DNA from: Flavicella sp037132785
GTDB lineage: Bacteria; Bacteroidota; Bacteroidia; Flavobacteriales; Flavobacteriaceae
Reading direction: 5' to 3'
Assembly (NCBI RefSeq): GCF_037132785.1
Contig: NZ_JBAHZZ010000109.1
Location: 1-12,854, forward strand
DNA length: 12,854 nt
The translations under genes were made by a program, and so were the position numbers. Under the pieces are notes generated by a model, which was not told where the DNA came from, did no database searches, and was given only the letters and a program-made list of their open reading frames with translations. Of this stretch, positions 1 through 6,919 are shown piece by piece; the stretch's first letter is position 1, and every line of letters starts with the position of its first letter.

Positions 1-90
1 TTTTATTTTGGCTAAATAAGCCTTACAAGCTTCATCATTTGGCAGTTCTTTTATAAAACTCAGTATATTTTGACCTTGAAAAATATCCAT
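1..90 (-). CDS. IS1595-family transposase, N-terminal fragment running off the left edge
   Basis: This is the first 30 codons of a reading frame that begins with ATG at 90 and continues beyond base 1. The peptide starts MDIFQGQNILSF and continues with ELPNDEACKAYLAKIK. This matches, from memory, the N-terminus of IS1595-family transposases of Flavobacteriaceae (MDIFxGQNLLxF, then a Cys-x-x-YLAxIKW segment leading into a zinc ribbon). The zinc ribbon and the catalytic domain lie outside the window, so neither activity nor intactness can be judged. It sits just downstream of the point where the IS3 orfB loses similarity to its family, so it probably inserted there. Only 30 residues are visible, so the family call is moderate. 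Confidence 0.55.
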   Translation of the reverse strand, partial: MDIFQGQNILSFIKELPNDEACKAYLAKIK

Positions 91-117
91 ATCTGTTATA
101 TTTAATGACACTAAGAT

Positions 118-146
118 ACAGAAACTAAATGACTAACTCAGTTTTT
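118..146 (-). repeat. Candidate terminal repeat of the IS1595-like element
   Basis: On the minus strand this reads AAAAACTGAGTTAGTC and on to TTTCTGT, about 28 bases before the transposase ATG, in the place expected for a terminal inverted repeat. The IS3 orfB frame is cut off here: its last residues are LKKLS and its stop codon lies inside this repeat. The first 25 bases from ACTGAG match 19 of 25 bases of a sequence at 12715-12739 on the plus strand, which also faces outward from the window. The exact outer end cannot be fixed, because it merges with an A run of the IS3 sequence. Confidence 0.45.
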
Positions 147-954
147 TTAATATTATTTCGATTTCCTCAAAAGTTCTATAATCCACTCTTGTAAAGACTT
201 CTTTTTTTAATATGCCGTGATAGGCTTCAATATGAGCATTTTCTTTTGGCGTTGCTACATTTGTAAACTCTTGCTGAACTCCTATTAGACCAAGGTATTC
301 ACGAACGTTTTTAGCAATAAATTGACTTCCATTATCACTTCTAATCACTACATTTTCAGGATATTGATACTCTGAAAACAAATCCGAAAGGAATGCTATC
401 ACCTTCTTTTGTTTTATTGAAAATGAAAAATAGTCTTTTAATATTTTACGGGTATGAACATCTATTATGAAGAGCAAATAAGCGTTTTTACCAGCCTTTG
501 GAATCCAAACCATCTTTATGTCCATTTCTATGCATTCAAAAGGTCTAGAGGTGTTTACTTTTCTAAATTTTACGAATTTACGACCAGAATCACTTCTGTT
601 TATTCGGTTTTCTAGTTTTAACAAACCTTCTTCTTTCATAATTCTATACAGTTTTTTATGATTAATTAGATAACCATCTCGCTGTAAATAAGAAGTCATT
701 AAGTGGTATCCACAATCTATAAATTCATAACTTAAAAATTATTTAAAATACTGAACTACAGCATCTTGATATACCTATTCGTTTATCTTATTATAGGTGA
801 GTTTACTAGCCGTCTTTCCCTTTTTCCCAAGACTAGGTGTACGATAATAACTGCTATGCACCATGCCTATCATATTGATAATCTTAGTTTTACTAATCTC
901 ATGTTTTTTAAAAACAGCATTGACTAAATCTTTCTTGGATCGGAGGTTCCAAAC
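133..954 (-). pseudogene. IS3-family transposase orfB (DDE integrase core), broken
   Basis: Read in the -1 frame after the A run, the product begins VWNLRSKKDLVNAVF, contains SSYYRTPS, and leads into the HTH_21-like stretch GYHLMTSYLQRDGYLINHKKLYRIM and an rve core. The catalytic triad is visible as the D of EMDIKM, the D of IRSDNGSQF and the E of TPKENAHIEAYHG. Two stop codons interrupt the frame, TAG at 777-775 and TAA at 741-739, without loss of frame around them. The longest open part therefore starts at ATG 699 and retains all three acidic residues. The normal C-terminus, usually a short helix with an xxYNxxRxH motif, is absent: the frame ends LKKLS at 133 inside the neighbouring element's end. 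It is not expected to transpose. Confidence 0.8.
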
Positions 955-1237
955 TTTTTTTTTAAAAGTTCACGCTGAATTTCTAATTCAATTTCCTTGT
1001 TACTTAATAGCTTACGCAGTATTCTATTCTCTTCTTCGGATTGCTTTAGTTCCTTGCTACGAATGTCATAAGTAACTTTTAAGCCTGCTTCTCCTTGCTG
1101 CTCGTGCTTCTCTCTTCCAGATGTACAAAGTCCCTTGTACTAACGCTGTATTTACGACAGGAATCTACAGTTCCTATTTCCTCACAAGAGGCTAAAATCT
1201 CTAACTTTTCTGACAAGCTCCATTTCTTGTATTTCAT
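924..1237 (-). pseudogene. IS3-family transposase orfA (helix-turn-helix protein), frameshifted
   Basis: The frame opens with ATG at 1237 (MKYKKWSLSEKLEILASCEE) and continues through a helix-turn-helix as far as CRKYSVSTR. The conserved continuation is then found in other frames: TLYIWKR after one extra base near 1128, and KHEQQGEAGLKVTYDIRSKELKQSEEENRILRK after another near 1107. The last part, rich in leucine and glutamate, looks like the coiled-coil multimerisation zipper of IS3 OrfA and ends with ...DPRKI and TAG at 926-924. The two single-base insertions destroy the protein. The sequence otherwise reads cleanly, so the decay is recent or the base calls at these sites deserve checking. 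Confidence 0.75.
954..963 (-). other. Slippery run for programmed -1 frameshift in the IS3 element
   Basis: On the minus strand a run of nine A followed by G occurs about 30 bases before the orfA stop. The restored orfA frame reads AAA AAA AAG here, and slipping back one base opens the orfB frame (GTT TGG ...). A AAA AAG is the classical IS3/IS150-type signal for making the OrfAB fusion transposase. It is now without function because both frames are broken elsewhere. Confidence 0.6.
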
Positions 1238-1309
1238 ATCTCAAATGTATTAGTTTGAAATTTAAAAGAACACTCCGAACTTATTGGGGACTAAACTATG
1301 ATGTACACT

Positions 1310-1987
1310 TAAATCCTAATATTAAATACAAATCTTATAAAAGAAATAAAAAAGATTTGATTTTTTTACTAACTTGAGAACTCGTAGAAAAGCTATTCTA
1401 ATTTTTTTGGCTAACTAAAAAGCCATAAAAAAAATGGAAATAACTTTGCGGTAACAACAAAAAAAGGGCAACCTATATAAGTATAATACATTGTTTAAAT
1501 ACTACAATCAATCACAAACTACGAGTTTTTGTATAGTTTTCGATTCTATTATTAATATAATATACAGTCAGTAACCTAATTAACCCGAATTATACCAATT
1601 TGATTAATGTGGGAAATAATGTCTTTCGAATAAATCAATTGCTCTGATATATACTGATCGTGAACTTTTACTTCTGTGATATTTACCACATCAGATGTCA
1701 TTAAATAAAACACATAACCACAGCTCAAAAGAGTACGATAAACACTTCTAGGCAAAACAAAAATACAGACTAAAAACAACAACTAGTTGTAAATAATTCA
1801 CTAGTTTTAGCACTAATAAAAAAACAAGGTTAACATTGCCGTGTGATTCCTATATACGGAAACTATTAAAAGGCATGAGTTTTGTTTAGGGAAACTAATA
1901 CGTGCATTTTTATTTGGATGCTTACGATATCTGATTGTGACATTGTAAAAAACACTAAAAAATAAATATCTATAACAAAAAAATAAA
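1310..1987. other. Long non-coding stretch between the IS3 remnant and the YitT gene
   Basis: No convincing gene was found. The only open frame of note is 1576-1782 on the minus strand (68 codons, ending SHINQIGIIRVN). It matches no family I recognise and has no good promoter, so it is at best a remnant. Other contents are a promoter-like TAACTTTGCG at 1441, an imperfect hairpin TGGCT/AGCCA at 1408-1425 without a U-tail, and a 12-base palindrome ACAACTAGTTGT at 1779-1790. The core AACTAGTT of that palindrome recurs twice at 3022-3058, flanking the YitT gene. The stretch looks like eroded DNA behind an old insertion. Confidence 0.5.
1441..1448 (+). promoter_or_regulatory. Orphan Bacteroidota -7 box TAACTTTG
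   Basis: TAACTTTG followed by CGG matches the Bacteroidota primary sigma factor -7 element TAnnTTTG, including the common G/C just downstream. No TTG is found at the usual -33 spacing, and no reading frame follows before YitT, which starts 540 bases later. It could drive a short RNA, be left over from a lost gene, or be a chance match. Confidence 0.3.
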
Positions 1988-2962
1988 ATGAACTCATTTT
2001 TTCAACAAATAATTATTTCGAGAGTAAAACAGACACTTAGAAGAAAAAAAAAGGAGATCAATGATGAAAATATTTCGAATGAAGTTGAAATTTTTAAAGT
2101 TAATGTCATTCACCTTATTAAAGATTTTTTGTTAATCATAATTGGAATTGTTTCTGCTGGTTTTGGACTTAAAGGATTTTTATTACCTAATTCATTTATT
2201 GATGGTGGCGCTATGGGTATTTCACTATTAATATCTGAAATTACTACTGTCCCGTTATCCATACTTATTGTTATTATCAATTTTCCATTTATAATTCTTG
2301 GATTTTCTCAAATAGGAAAACAATTTGCTATTAAGAGTATTTTAGCAATTATTGGCCTTGCTATAATTGTTCACTTTATACCTTATCCCTTAGTAACATC
2401 TGACAAATTACTTATCGCTGTTTTTGGTGGATTTTTCTTAGGAGTAGGTATAGGAATGGCAATTCGGGGAGGTGCAGTAATAGATGGAACTGAGGTATTA
2501 GCAATTTATTTAAGTAAAAAATCAGGACTCACGATTGGAGATGTAATATTACTTTTTAACATTGTAATATTCTCATTCGGAGCTTACATCTTATCCATAG
2601 AAATTGCATTATACGCAATACTAACATATATAGTCACTGCAAAAACTGTAGATTTTATAATTGAAGGAGTTGAAGAATACACAGGTATAACAATCATATC
2701 AGATGAAAGTAAAAAAATAAGATTAATGATTACTGAGAAACTAGGAAGAGGTGTTACCATTTATACGGGTAAAGGTGGCTATGGAACAAAGGGTCATAAA
2801 TTAAAAAATATCGACATTCTTTATACTGTTATAACAAGACTTGAAATTGCAAGACTGCGCAAAGAAATTGATACAATTGACTCTGATTCATTTATTATAA
2901 TGAATAAAGTAAAGGATACAAAAGGAGGAATGATAAAGAAACGACCATTAGAAAAATACTAA
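1988..2962 (+). CDS. YitT-family membrane protein (duplicated DUF161 plus C-terminal DUF2179)
   Basis: This is a polytopic inner membrane protein of 324 residues, slightly long for the YitT family (about 280-300) because of a charged N-terminal extension (residues 13-35). Hydrophobic segments lie at about 44-66, 75-83, 88-107, 114-131, 140-159, 182-204 and 206-220. The duplicated family signature is visible as IDGGAMGISLL near 71 and GGAVIDGTEVLA near 161. Residues 226-306 form a soluble DUF2179-like domain (TGITIISDESKKIRLMITEKLGRGVTIYTGKGGY). The substrate and role of the family are not established. The gene stands alone, convergent with the barrel gene. The start is preceded by an A/T-rich leader without a Shine-Dalgarno sequence, as is usual in this phylum. 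Confidence 0.85.
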   Translation: MNSFFQQIIISRVKQTLRRKKKEINDENISNEVEIFKVNVIHLIKDFLLIIIGIVSAGFGLKGFLLPNSFIDGGAMGISLLISEITTVPLSILIVIINFPFIILGFSQIGKQFAIKSILAIIGLAIIVHFIPYPLVTSDKLLIAVFGGFFLGVGIGMAIRGGAVIDGTEVLAIYLSKKSGLTIGDVILLFNIVIFSFGAYILSIEIALYAILTYIVTAKTVDFIIEGVEEYTGITIISDESKKIRLMITEKLGRGVTIYTGKGGYGTKGHKLKNIDILYTVITRLEIARLRKEIDTIDSDSFIIMNKVKDTKGGMIKKRPLEKY

Positions 2963-2971
2963 ATCCCTACG

Positions 2972-2991
2972 AACTAAAGTCCTTAGTTTTT
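2972..2991 (+). terminator. Weak hairpin after the YitT gene
   Basis: AACTAA and TTAGTT can pair across a five-base loop (AGTCC), followed by a short T run, 10 bases after the YitT stop. The stem is short and A/T rich, so it is only a possible intrinsic terminator. Confidence 0.3.
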
Positions 2992-3012
2992 AAATCTGAC
3001 GACTTAAGTCAA

Positions 3013-3041
3013 AAAACAACTAACTAGTTAAGGGTTGTTTT
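3013..3041. terminator. Hairpin between convergent genes, possible bidirectional terminator
   Basis: AAAACAAC pairs with GTTGTTTT (8 bp). The loop contains a perfect ten-base palindrome, TAACTAGTTA (3021-3030), which is repeated exactly at 3050-3059. The A run on one side and T run on the other fit a terminator usable from both directions, between the ends of the YitT gene and the barrel gene. Confidence 0.45.
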
Positions 3042-3094
3042 ATATAGTCTAACTAGTTATAGAATGTTACCTTGAGGTTAGAACTTTAAATATA

Positions 3095-5863
3095 CTACCT
3101 CATTCTACGACCTCTTCGATTATCAACCTCACCTGCTTTTCCTAGTGTATTAAACTTCCAACTAAAGCTTAACATAAAGTATCTTTTTAAAACTGTATTT
3201 TGTGTATCAGAAATAGTATTTCCATTAATTATTCTTCTCGCATCTGTATTTTGATTTAACAAGTCATAGCCTTTTAAAGTTAAGGTAGCCATATCTTTCA
3301 TAAATGAATACGCAATAGTGGCATTCCAAAAAATAGAGTTTTTATCAAAGCCGTCAGATATATTAGTATTATATGAATACCTTAATTGGTTGCGCAGTTC
3401 AATTTTTTTATAAAAAAAGTTAGTTGTCCGTAAATACACTTGATGAGAATTGAATTTTTGGTTTTCATATACATCTGAGCTGTAAGTATTATTATTTAAA
3501 GAAAAGCTATATCTCAAGTCAATATCTGTAACATCAATCCACCTAAAGCTTGCTCTTAAATTTGGCGAAACTGACTCTGATAAACTTGCAAATTGCACAT
3601 CATTAAAATAATTAATACTTCTGTTTATACTACCTCTTAATCCTACGCTTAAACGTAAGGTTTTTACACTATCTAGTTTTATCTTTTTACCGTAATCTAA
3701 ATATGAATAAAAATTATAAGAACCGTCAACATTGGTATATGTAGTTCTTTTTATAAGGTCTTCTTCATCTATTTCGCTTTTAGAAATCACTCTATCATTA
3801 TAAATATTACTCCGTATTGAAGCATAAAAACTCTTGCCTTTTTGAAAATTATTATAATTGTAATAAGCAGATAACCTATGACTCTTTGTCTGTTTTAAAT
3901 TAGGGTTCCCTATTACAATATTTAAAGGATCCGTAATATTAACAACCGTTTGTAATTGTGATAACTGAGCAGGGTTATTACTTAAATCATACCGAAAACT
4001 ATACGAATTTATAGGACTACGAAATCGTAATCTATATCTTACATCTAGTGCATTAAAATTCCGTTCTAAATTTGAACTAGGTCTTAAATAGTCTTTATTT
4101 TCCAATGTTCTTAAAACCATTTCTCCACCTAAAGAGGACGACCATTTATCTTTCCTATACCTTAATGAAAGTCCTGGAGTATTTGTTGTATTTAGATATT
4201 CAAAATCTGAGTTCAATGAATCATTGGAAGTAAGTGTATTACTTGTTTCTTCAATATCAAAAACCTCAATGAAATTTTTCTCTTTCCTTGTTCTGTGACT
4301 ATATTTTATGTCTAGCGATAATTCTGCTTTTATAGGCATTCTATAAACAAGGCTCGATTCAAAAGTGTTGCCTGAACCTTTTTCAACTATATTAACATTT
4401 TGAATAATGTTTTCCGTAGAATCATCATTAAATTCTACTTCAGAATTAAATAAATTTTCAGAATTAGATTTCTCTACACTATTGTAGATATCTAGTTTAA
4501 AAAAGCCCCCTTTATTTCCAAAACGTTTGGTGAAATTCATACCATTAGCAAAGGAATTATTATTGTTTTCTTCTATTGAACTACTTGTGGATTCATTAAC
4601 TAAAACCATGTCTTCATCTAAAGATTTTTCATTTGTATTATTAATATTAGTTCCTTTATCAAATCTAAATTCTGGTTCTATCGTAATTAAAATAGTTGAG
4701 TCTAACTTTATTTGAAATTTAGTCTCTGTACTATGCTTCTCTCCATTTGAAATAGAACTTGAATTAGAATTACTATAGTACCTGTTTTCCGGCAAAGTGT
4801 TTTCTGTATTTGAAATATTTTCATTTTCAGAATCCGAATTTGAGTAAAAATAATTTGTTGAAATAGTAATCTTTTTACCTACGTCATCAGAAAAATTCAA
4901 ACCTGCATTTTCAGAGGTTACAATCCCTTGATTTCCATAACCAAACACCTGACTATCTATATTAGATGAGGCATTACCTCCAAACATCTTATTAATTTCT
5001 CCATAACTAAATCCAGGAGAATTGATATTATTTCCACCTGCCAAAACACTAAATTGCTGTCCGTCATTAAAGAGGCTTAACATACCTGCAGCCTCATATC
5101 GTTCATCAGTACCAAAGCCTGCAGCTACACGACCAAAAACACCTCTGTTATCTTCTTTTCTTATGACAAGATTGATTGTTTTATTAGTCGCATCACCTTC
5201 TTCTCCAGTAAAAGCCTGTGAATCGGTTTTTGTATCTAATACTTGTATTTTTTGGATCATATCTTTAGAAAAGTTTTTAGTCGCAATAGTTGGATCACCA
5301 CCAAAAAAAGGTTTTCCGTTGACTAAAATCTTATCCATTACTTTACCGTTTATTGTAATCACACCATTTTCATCAATTTCAAAACCAGGTAACTCTTTTA
5401 ACAAATCTTCAACATTTGCATCTTTTTTGGTTTTAAAAGACTTTACATTATATTCTATAGTATCCAGCTTAATTGTTATAGGAGCTACTGCTTTTATAAT
5501 AACCTCGTCTAAAGTATTGGAATTTTCTACTACTCTTAATTTTCCTAAATCAATGCTTGATCTATCGAGTTTAATTTTTTTGTGAAATGTTTTATATCCA
5601 ATATAAGAAATATAGAGATTTACAAAATTGTCACTTGTTTTATTTTCAATGACAAATTTCCCCTCCTTATCGGAAATTGTATAGGTTATTAAGGTACTAT
5701 CGCGAGCTGTTTGCAAATATACTGTTGCTGATTCTAAAACCGACGAATCTTTATCCATAACAATTATCCCAGAAATATCAAACGTTTTAGATTGTGAGAA
5801 CAGTATATTACAAACAAATAACACCACTATTAAAATTATATTTTTCATTTTTTTACTTTTCAT
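3095..5863 (-). CDS. Outer membrane beta-barrel protein with N-terminal carboxypeptidase-regulatory-like domain (TonB-dependent-receptor-like)
   Basis: The 922-residue protein has a signal peptide (about 1-24, cleavage after LFSQ), then a carboxypeptidase-regulatory-like beta-sandwich (about 28-112, DISGIIVMDKDSSVLESATVYL). A plug-like region follows (about 120-235, LDTIEYNVKSFKTKKDANVEDLLKELPGFE and ILVNGKPFFGGDP), and a long barrel fills the rest. This order is typical of the Bacteroidota 'outer membrane beta-barrel family' related to TonB-dependent receptors; no obvious TonB box is visible. Residues near 340-375 form a Ser/Asn-rich, probably exposed stretch. ATG 5863 is given as the start, but Met6 (5848) gives an equally good signal peptide. 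It lies downstream of a LytTR two-component operon and shares an upstream 12-base word with it, which suggests regulation by that pair. The substrate is unknown. Confidence 0.85.
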   Translation of the reverse strand: MKSKKMKNIILIVVLFVCNILFSQSKTFDISGIIVMDKDSSVLESATVYLQTARDSTLITYTISDKEGKFVIENKTSDNFVNLYISYIGYKTFHKKIKLDRSSIDLGKLRVVENSNTLDEVIIKAVAPITIKLDTIEYNVKSFKTKKDANVEDLLKELPGFEIDENGVITINGKVMDKILVNGKPFFGGDPTIATKNFSKDMIQKIQVLDTKTDSQAFTGEEGDATNKTINLVIRKEDNRGVFGRVAAGFGTDERYEAAGMLSLFNDGQQFSVLAGGNNINSPGFSYGEINKMFGGNASSNIDSQVFGYGNQGIVTSENAGLNFSDDVGKKITISTNYFYSNSDSENENISNTENTLPENRYYSNSNSSSISNGEKHSTETKFQIKLDSTILITIEPEFRFDKGTNINNTNEKSLDEDMVLVNESTSSSIEENNNNSFANGMNFTKRFGNKGGFFKLDIYNSVEKSNSENLFNSEVEFNDDSTENIIQNVNIVEKGSGNTFESSLVYRMPIKAELSLDIKYSHRTRKEKNFIEVFDIEETSNTLTSNDSLNSDFEYLNTTNTPGLSLRYRKDKWSSSLGGEMVLRTLENKDYLRPSSNLERNFNALDVRYRLRFRSPINSYSFRYDLSNNPAQLSQLQTVVNITDPLNIVIGNPNLKQTKSHRLSAYYNYNNFQKGKSFYASIRSNIYNDRVISKSEIDEEDLIKRTTYTNVDGSYNFYSYLDYGKKIKLDSVKTLRLSVGLRGSINRSINYFNDVQFASLSESVSPNLRASFRWIDVTDIDLRYSFSLNNNTYSSDVYENQKFNSHQVYLRTTNFFYKKIELRNQLRYSYNTNISDGFDKNSIFWNATIAYSFMKDMATLTLKGYDLLNQNTDARRIINGNTISDTQNTVLKRYFMLSFSWKFNTLGKAGEVDNRRGRRMR

Positions 5864-5911
5864 TCAGCAGAGTAAATAAAGCAACATAATTTTTAAAGCT
5901 TTTATTTAAAA

Positions 5912-5919
5912 TAAAGTTA
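5912..5919 (-). promoter_or_regulatory. Candidate -7 box TAACTTTA for the barrel gene
   Basis: On the minus strand TAACTTTA differs from TAnnTTTG at the last base and lies 48 bases before the ATG at 5863. A second near match, TGTATTTG, overlaps the upstream side (5927-5920). Neither has a clear -33 TTG, so which of them is used, if either, cannot be told. Confidence 0.25.
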
Positions 5920-5970
5920 CAAATACAATACCATTTTACGTCCTTAGAATGAGGGATTAACACACCTAAA

Positions 5971-5982
5971 TTAGTATTCGGT
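5971..5982 (-). promoter_or_regulatory. Shared 12-base word upstream of the barrel gene (candidate regulator site)
   Basis: The plus strand reads TTAGTATTCGGT (ACCGAATACTAA in the gene's direction), 108-119 bases before the barrel gene ATG. The identical word in the same orientation is at 9401-9412, upstream of the secreted-protein/kinase/regulator operon. LytTR regulators usually bind short direct repeats about 21 bases apart, and no clean second copy is visible at this site. It is a candidate operator by shared occurrence, not by a known consensus. Confidence 0.4.
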
Positions 5983-6039
5983 GTTTTTTGTAGATCTTAT
6001 TATAGATTTGACAATATACATTCTCCTCTTATTGATAAT

Positions 6040-6053
6040 TCTTGAATTCAAGA
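6040..6053. repeat. Perfect 14-base palindrome upstream of the barrel gene
   Basis: TCTTGAATTCAAGA is its own reverse complement. It lies in the 275-base gap between the response regulator stop and the barrel gene start, 86 bases after the regulator gene. It could be an operator for a dimeric protein or the stem of a small RNA hairpin. No T run follows on the minus strand, so a simple terminator is unlikely. Confidence 0.4.
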
Positions 6054-6138
6054 TTCTTTTGAAAATTGCGCATATAACACCAAAATCTTATTTTACACTT
6101 TAAATTGTTGTTAAAATATTTCTACACTCACAAAAGAT

Positions 6139-6897
6139 TTATATAGATAAATTTAAAGAAGCCAAATTTTTTAAAATTTCTTCTTTTTTAAGCCTGGATA
6201 CGCTAACCATACTACCATCTTTCATGACTATATAACCACCATCTTTTTTCACATAAGAACTTACGTGTAAACTATTAATTAAATGCGACTGATGTGTTCT
6301 GATAAATTGATGAGGACATAATAAATTATCCCATTCTTTAAGCGTCTTTGATACTAATATTTTGCTGCCATCGGTAAGAAAAAACTGTGTATAATTACTT
6401 TCTCCTTTACATCTTATTATATCCTTAATGGGAACAAAAAACAACTCTTCAGCCGTTGAAAGTATAATTTTCTGAGGCAGGTTTACATCTTTTAAGTTTT
6501 CAAACAGAACTTTGAGCTTCTTATTTCCTTCGTTCTTAGAAACTACCTGAGAGACTTTTAAAACAGCTTGTTTTAATTCCAAAATAGAAACTGGTTTCAT
6601 TAAATAATCTAAAGCACAAGATCTCATTGCTTTTAGAACATATTGATCATAGGCGGTTACGAAAATCACCTGAAATGTTATTTTTGGAATAGACTCTAAC
6701 ATCTGAAATCCATTTTTATTTGGCATTTCGATATCTAAAAAAACTAAATCTGGTTTGTGCTCTTTTATTAGCTCAATCCCTTCTTCTGCAGAATTCGCTA
6801 AAGCTACAACCTCTACATTTGGGCAATTTTTTAATAACAATCTTCTAAGATTTTCTAGGTTGTGTGCTTCATCATCAATTAAAATACATGTAATCAT
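6139..6897 (-). CDS. LytTR-type response regulator
   Basis: This cytoplasmic DNA-binding response regulator has 252 residues from ATG 6897. The receiver domain (1-120) shows the acidic pair D8-D9, the phosphoacceptor D55 in LVFLDIEMP, T81 in VTAYD and K101 in YLMKPV. A LytTR domain (about 150-245) follows: FVPIKDIIRCKGESNYTQFF, FIRTHQSHLIN and DGSMVSVSRLKK. The frame is open back to a GTG at 6951, but that start would overlap the kinase gene and add 18 residues ahead of the conserved receiver start MITCILIDDE. ATG 6897, 22 bases after the kinase stop, is preferred. It is the cognate partner of the adjacent kinase and the obvious candidate to control this operon and the barrel gene downstream. 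Confidence 0.9.
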   Translation of the reverse strand: MITCILIDDEAHNLENLRRLLLKNCPNVEVVALANSAEEGIELIKEHKPDLVFLDIEMPNKNGFQMLESIPKITFQVIFVTAYDQYVLKAMRSCALDYLMKPVSILELKQAVLKVSQVVSKNEGNKKLKVLFENLKDVNLPQKIILSTAEELFFVPIKDIIRCKGESNYTQFFLTDGSKILVSKTLKEWDNLLCPHQFIRTHQSHLINSLHVSSYVKKDGGYIVMKDGSMVSVSRLKKEEILKNLASLNLSI

Positions 6898-6919
6898 TTT
6901 AGTATATTTATTTTCCAAC

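Larger units (their letters stand above)
133..1305 (-). mobile_element. Degenerate IS3-family insertion sequence remnant
   Basis: The two-frame organisation typical of IS3 elements is recognisable: an orfA with a helix-turn-helix and leucine-rich region, an A9G slippery run, and an orfB with a DDE integrase core in the -1 frame. The element is dead. orfA carries two frameshifts, orfB carries two in-frame stops, and the C-terminal part of orfB with the right end is missing where an IS1595-like end begins. The upstream end is not precisely defined: non-coding sequence before orfA includes TAGTCCCCAATAAG (minus strand, about 1285-1298), which resembles IS3-type ends but has no partner here to confirm it. 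The right-hand boundary is therefore approximate. Confidence 0.75.

Noticed and set aside
863..1075. Plus-strand open frame of 70 codons
   Set aside because: It is antisense to the IS3 orfA/orfB region, whose minus-strand frames show clear family motifs; the plus-strand peptide shows none.
1402..1431. TGGCT/AGCCA hairpin flanked by T and A runs as a terminator
   Set aside because: The T run comes before the stem on the plus strand and no T run follows it on the minus strand, so it lacks a U-tail in either direction.
1576..1782. 68-codon minus-strand frame as a real gene
   Set aside because: No family, signal or promoter could be seen, and it sits in an eroded region next to mobile-element debris; kept only as a note in the intergenic entry.
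4527..5585. Plus-strand open frames inside the barrel gene
   Set aside because: They are antisense to a well-supported 922-codon gene and look like translations of its complementary strand, with no promoter or recognisable domain.
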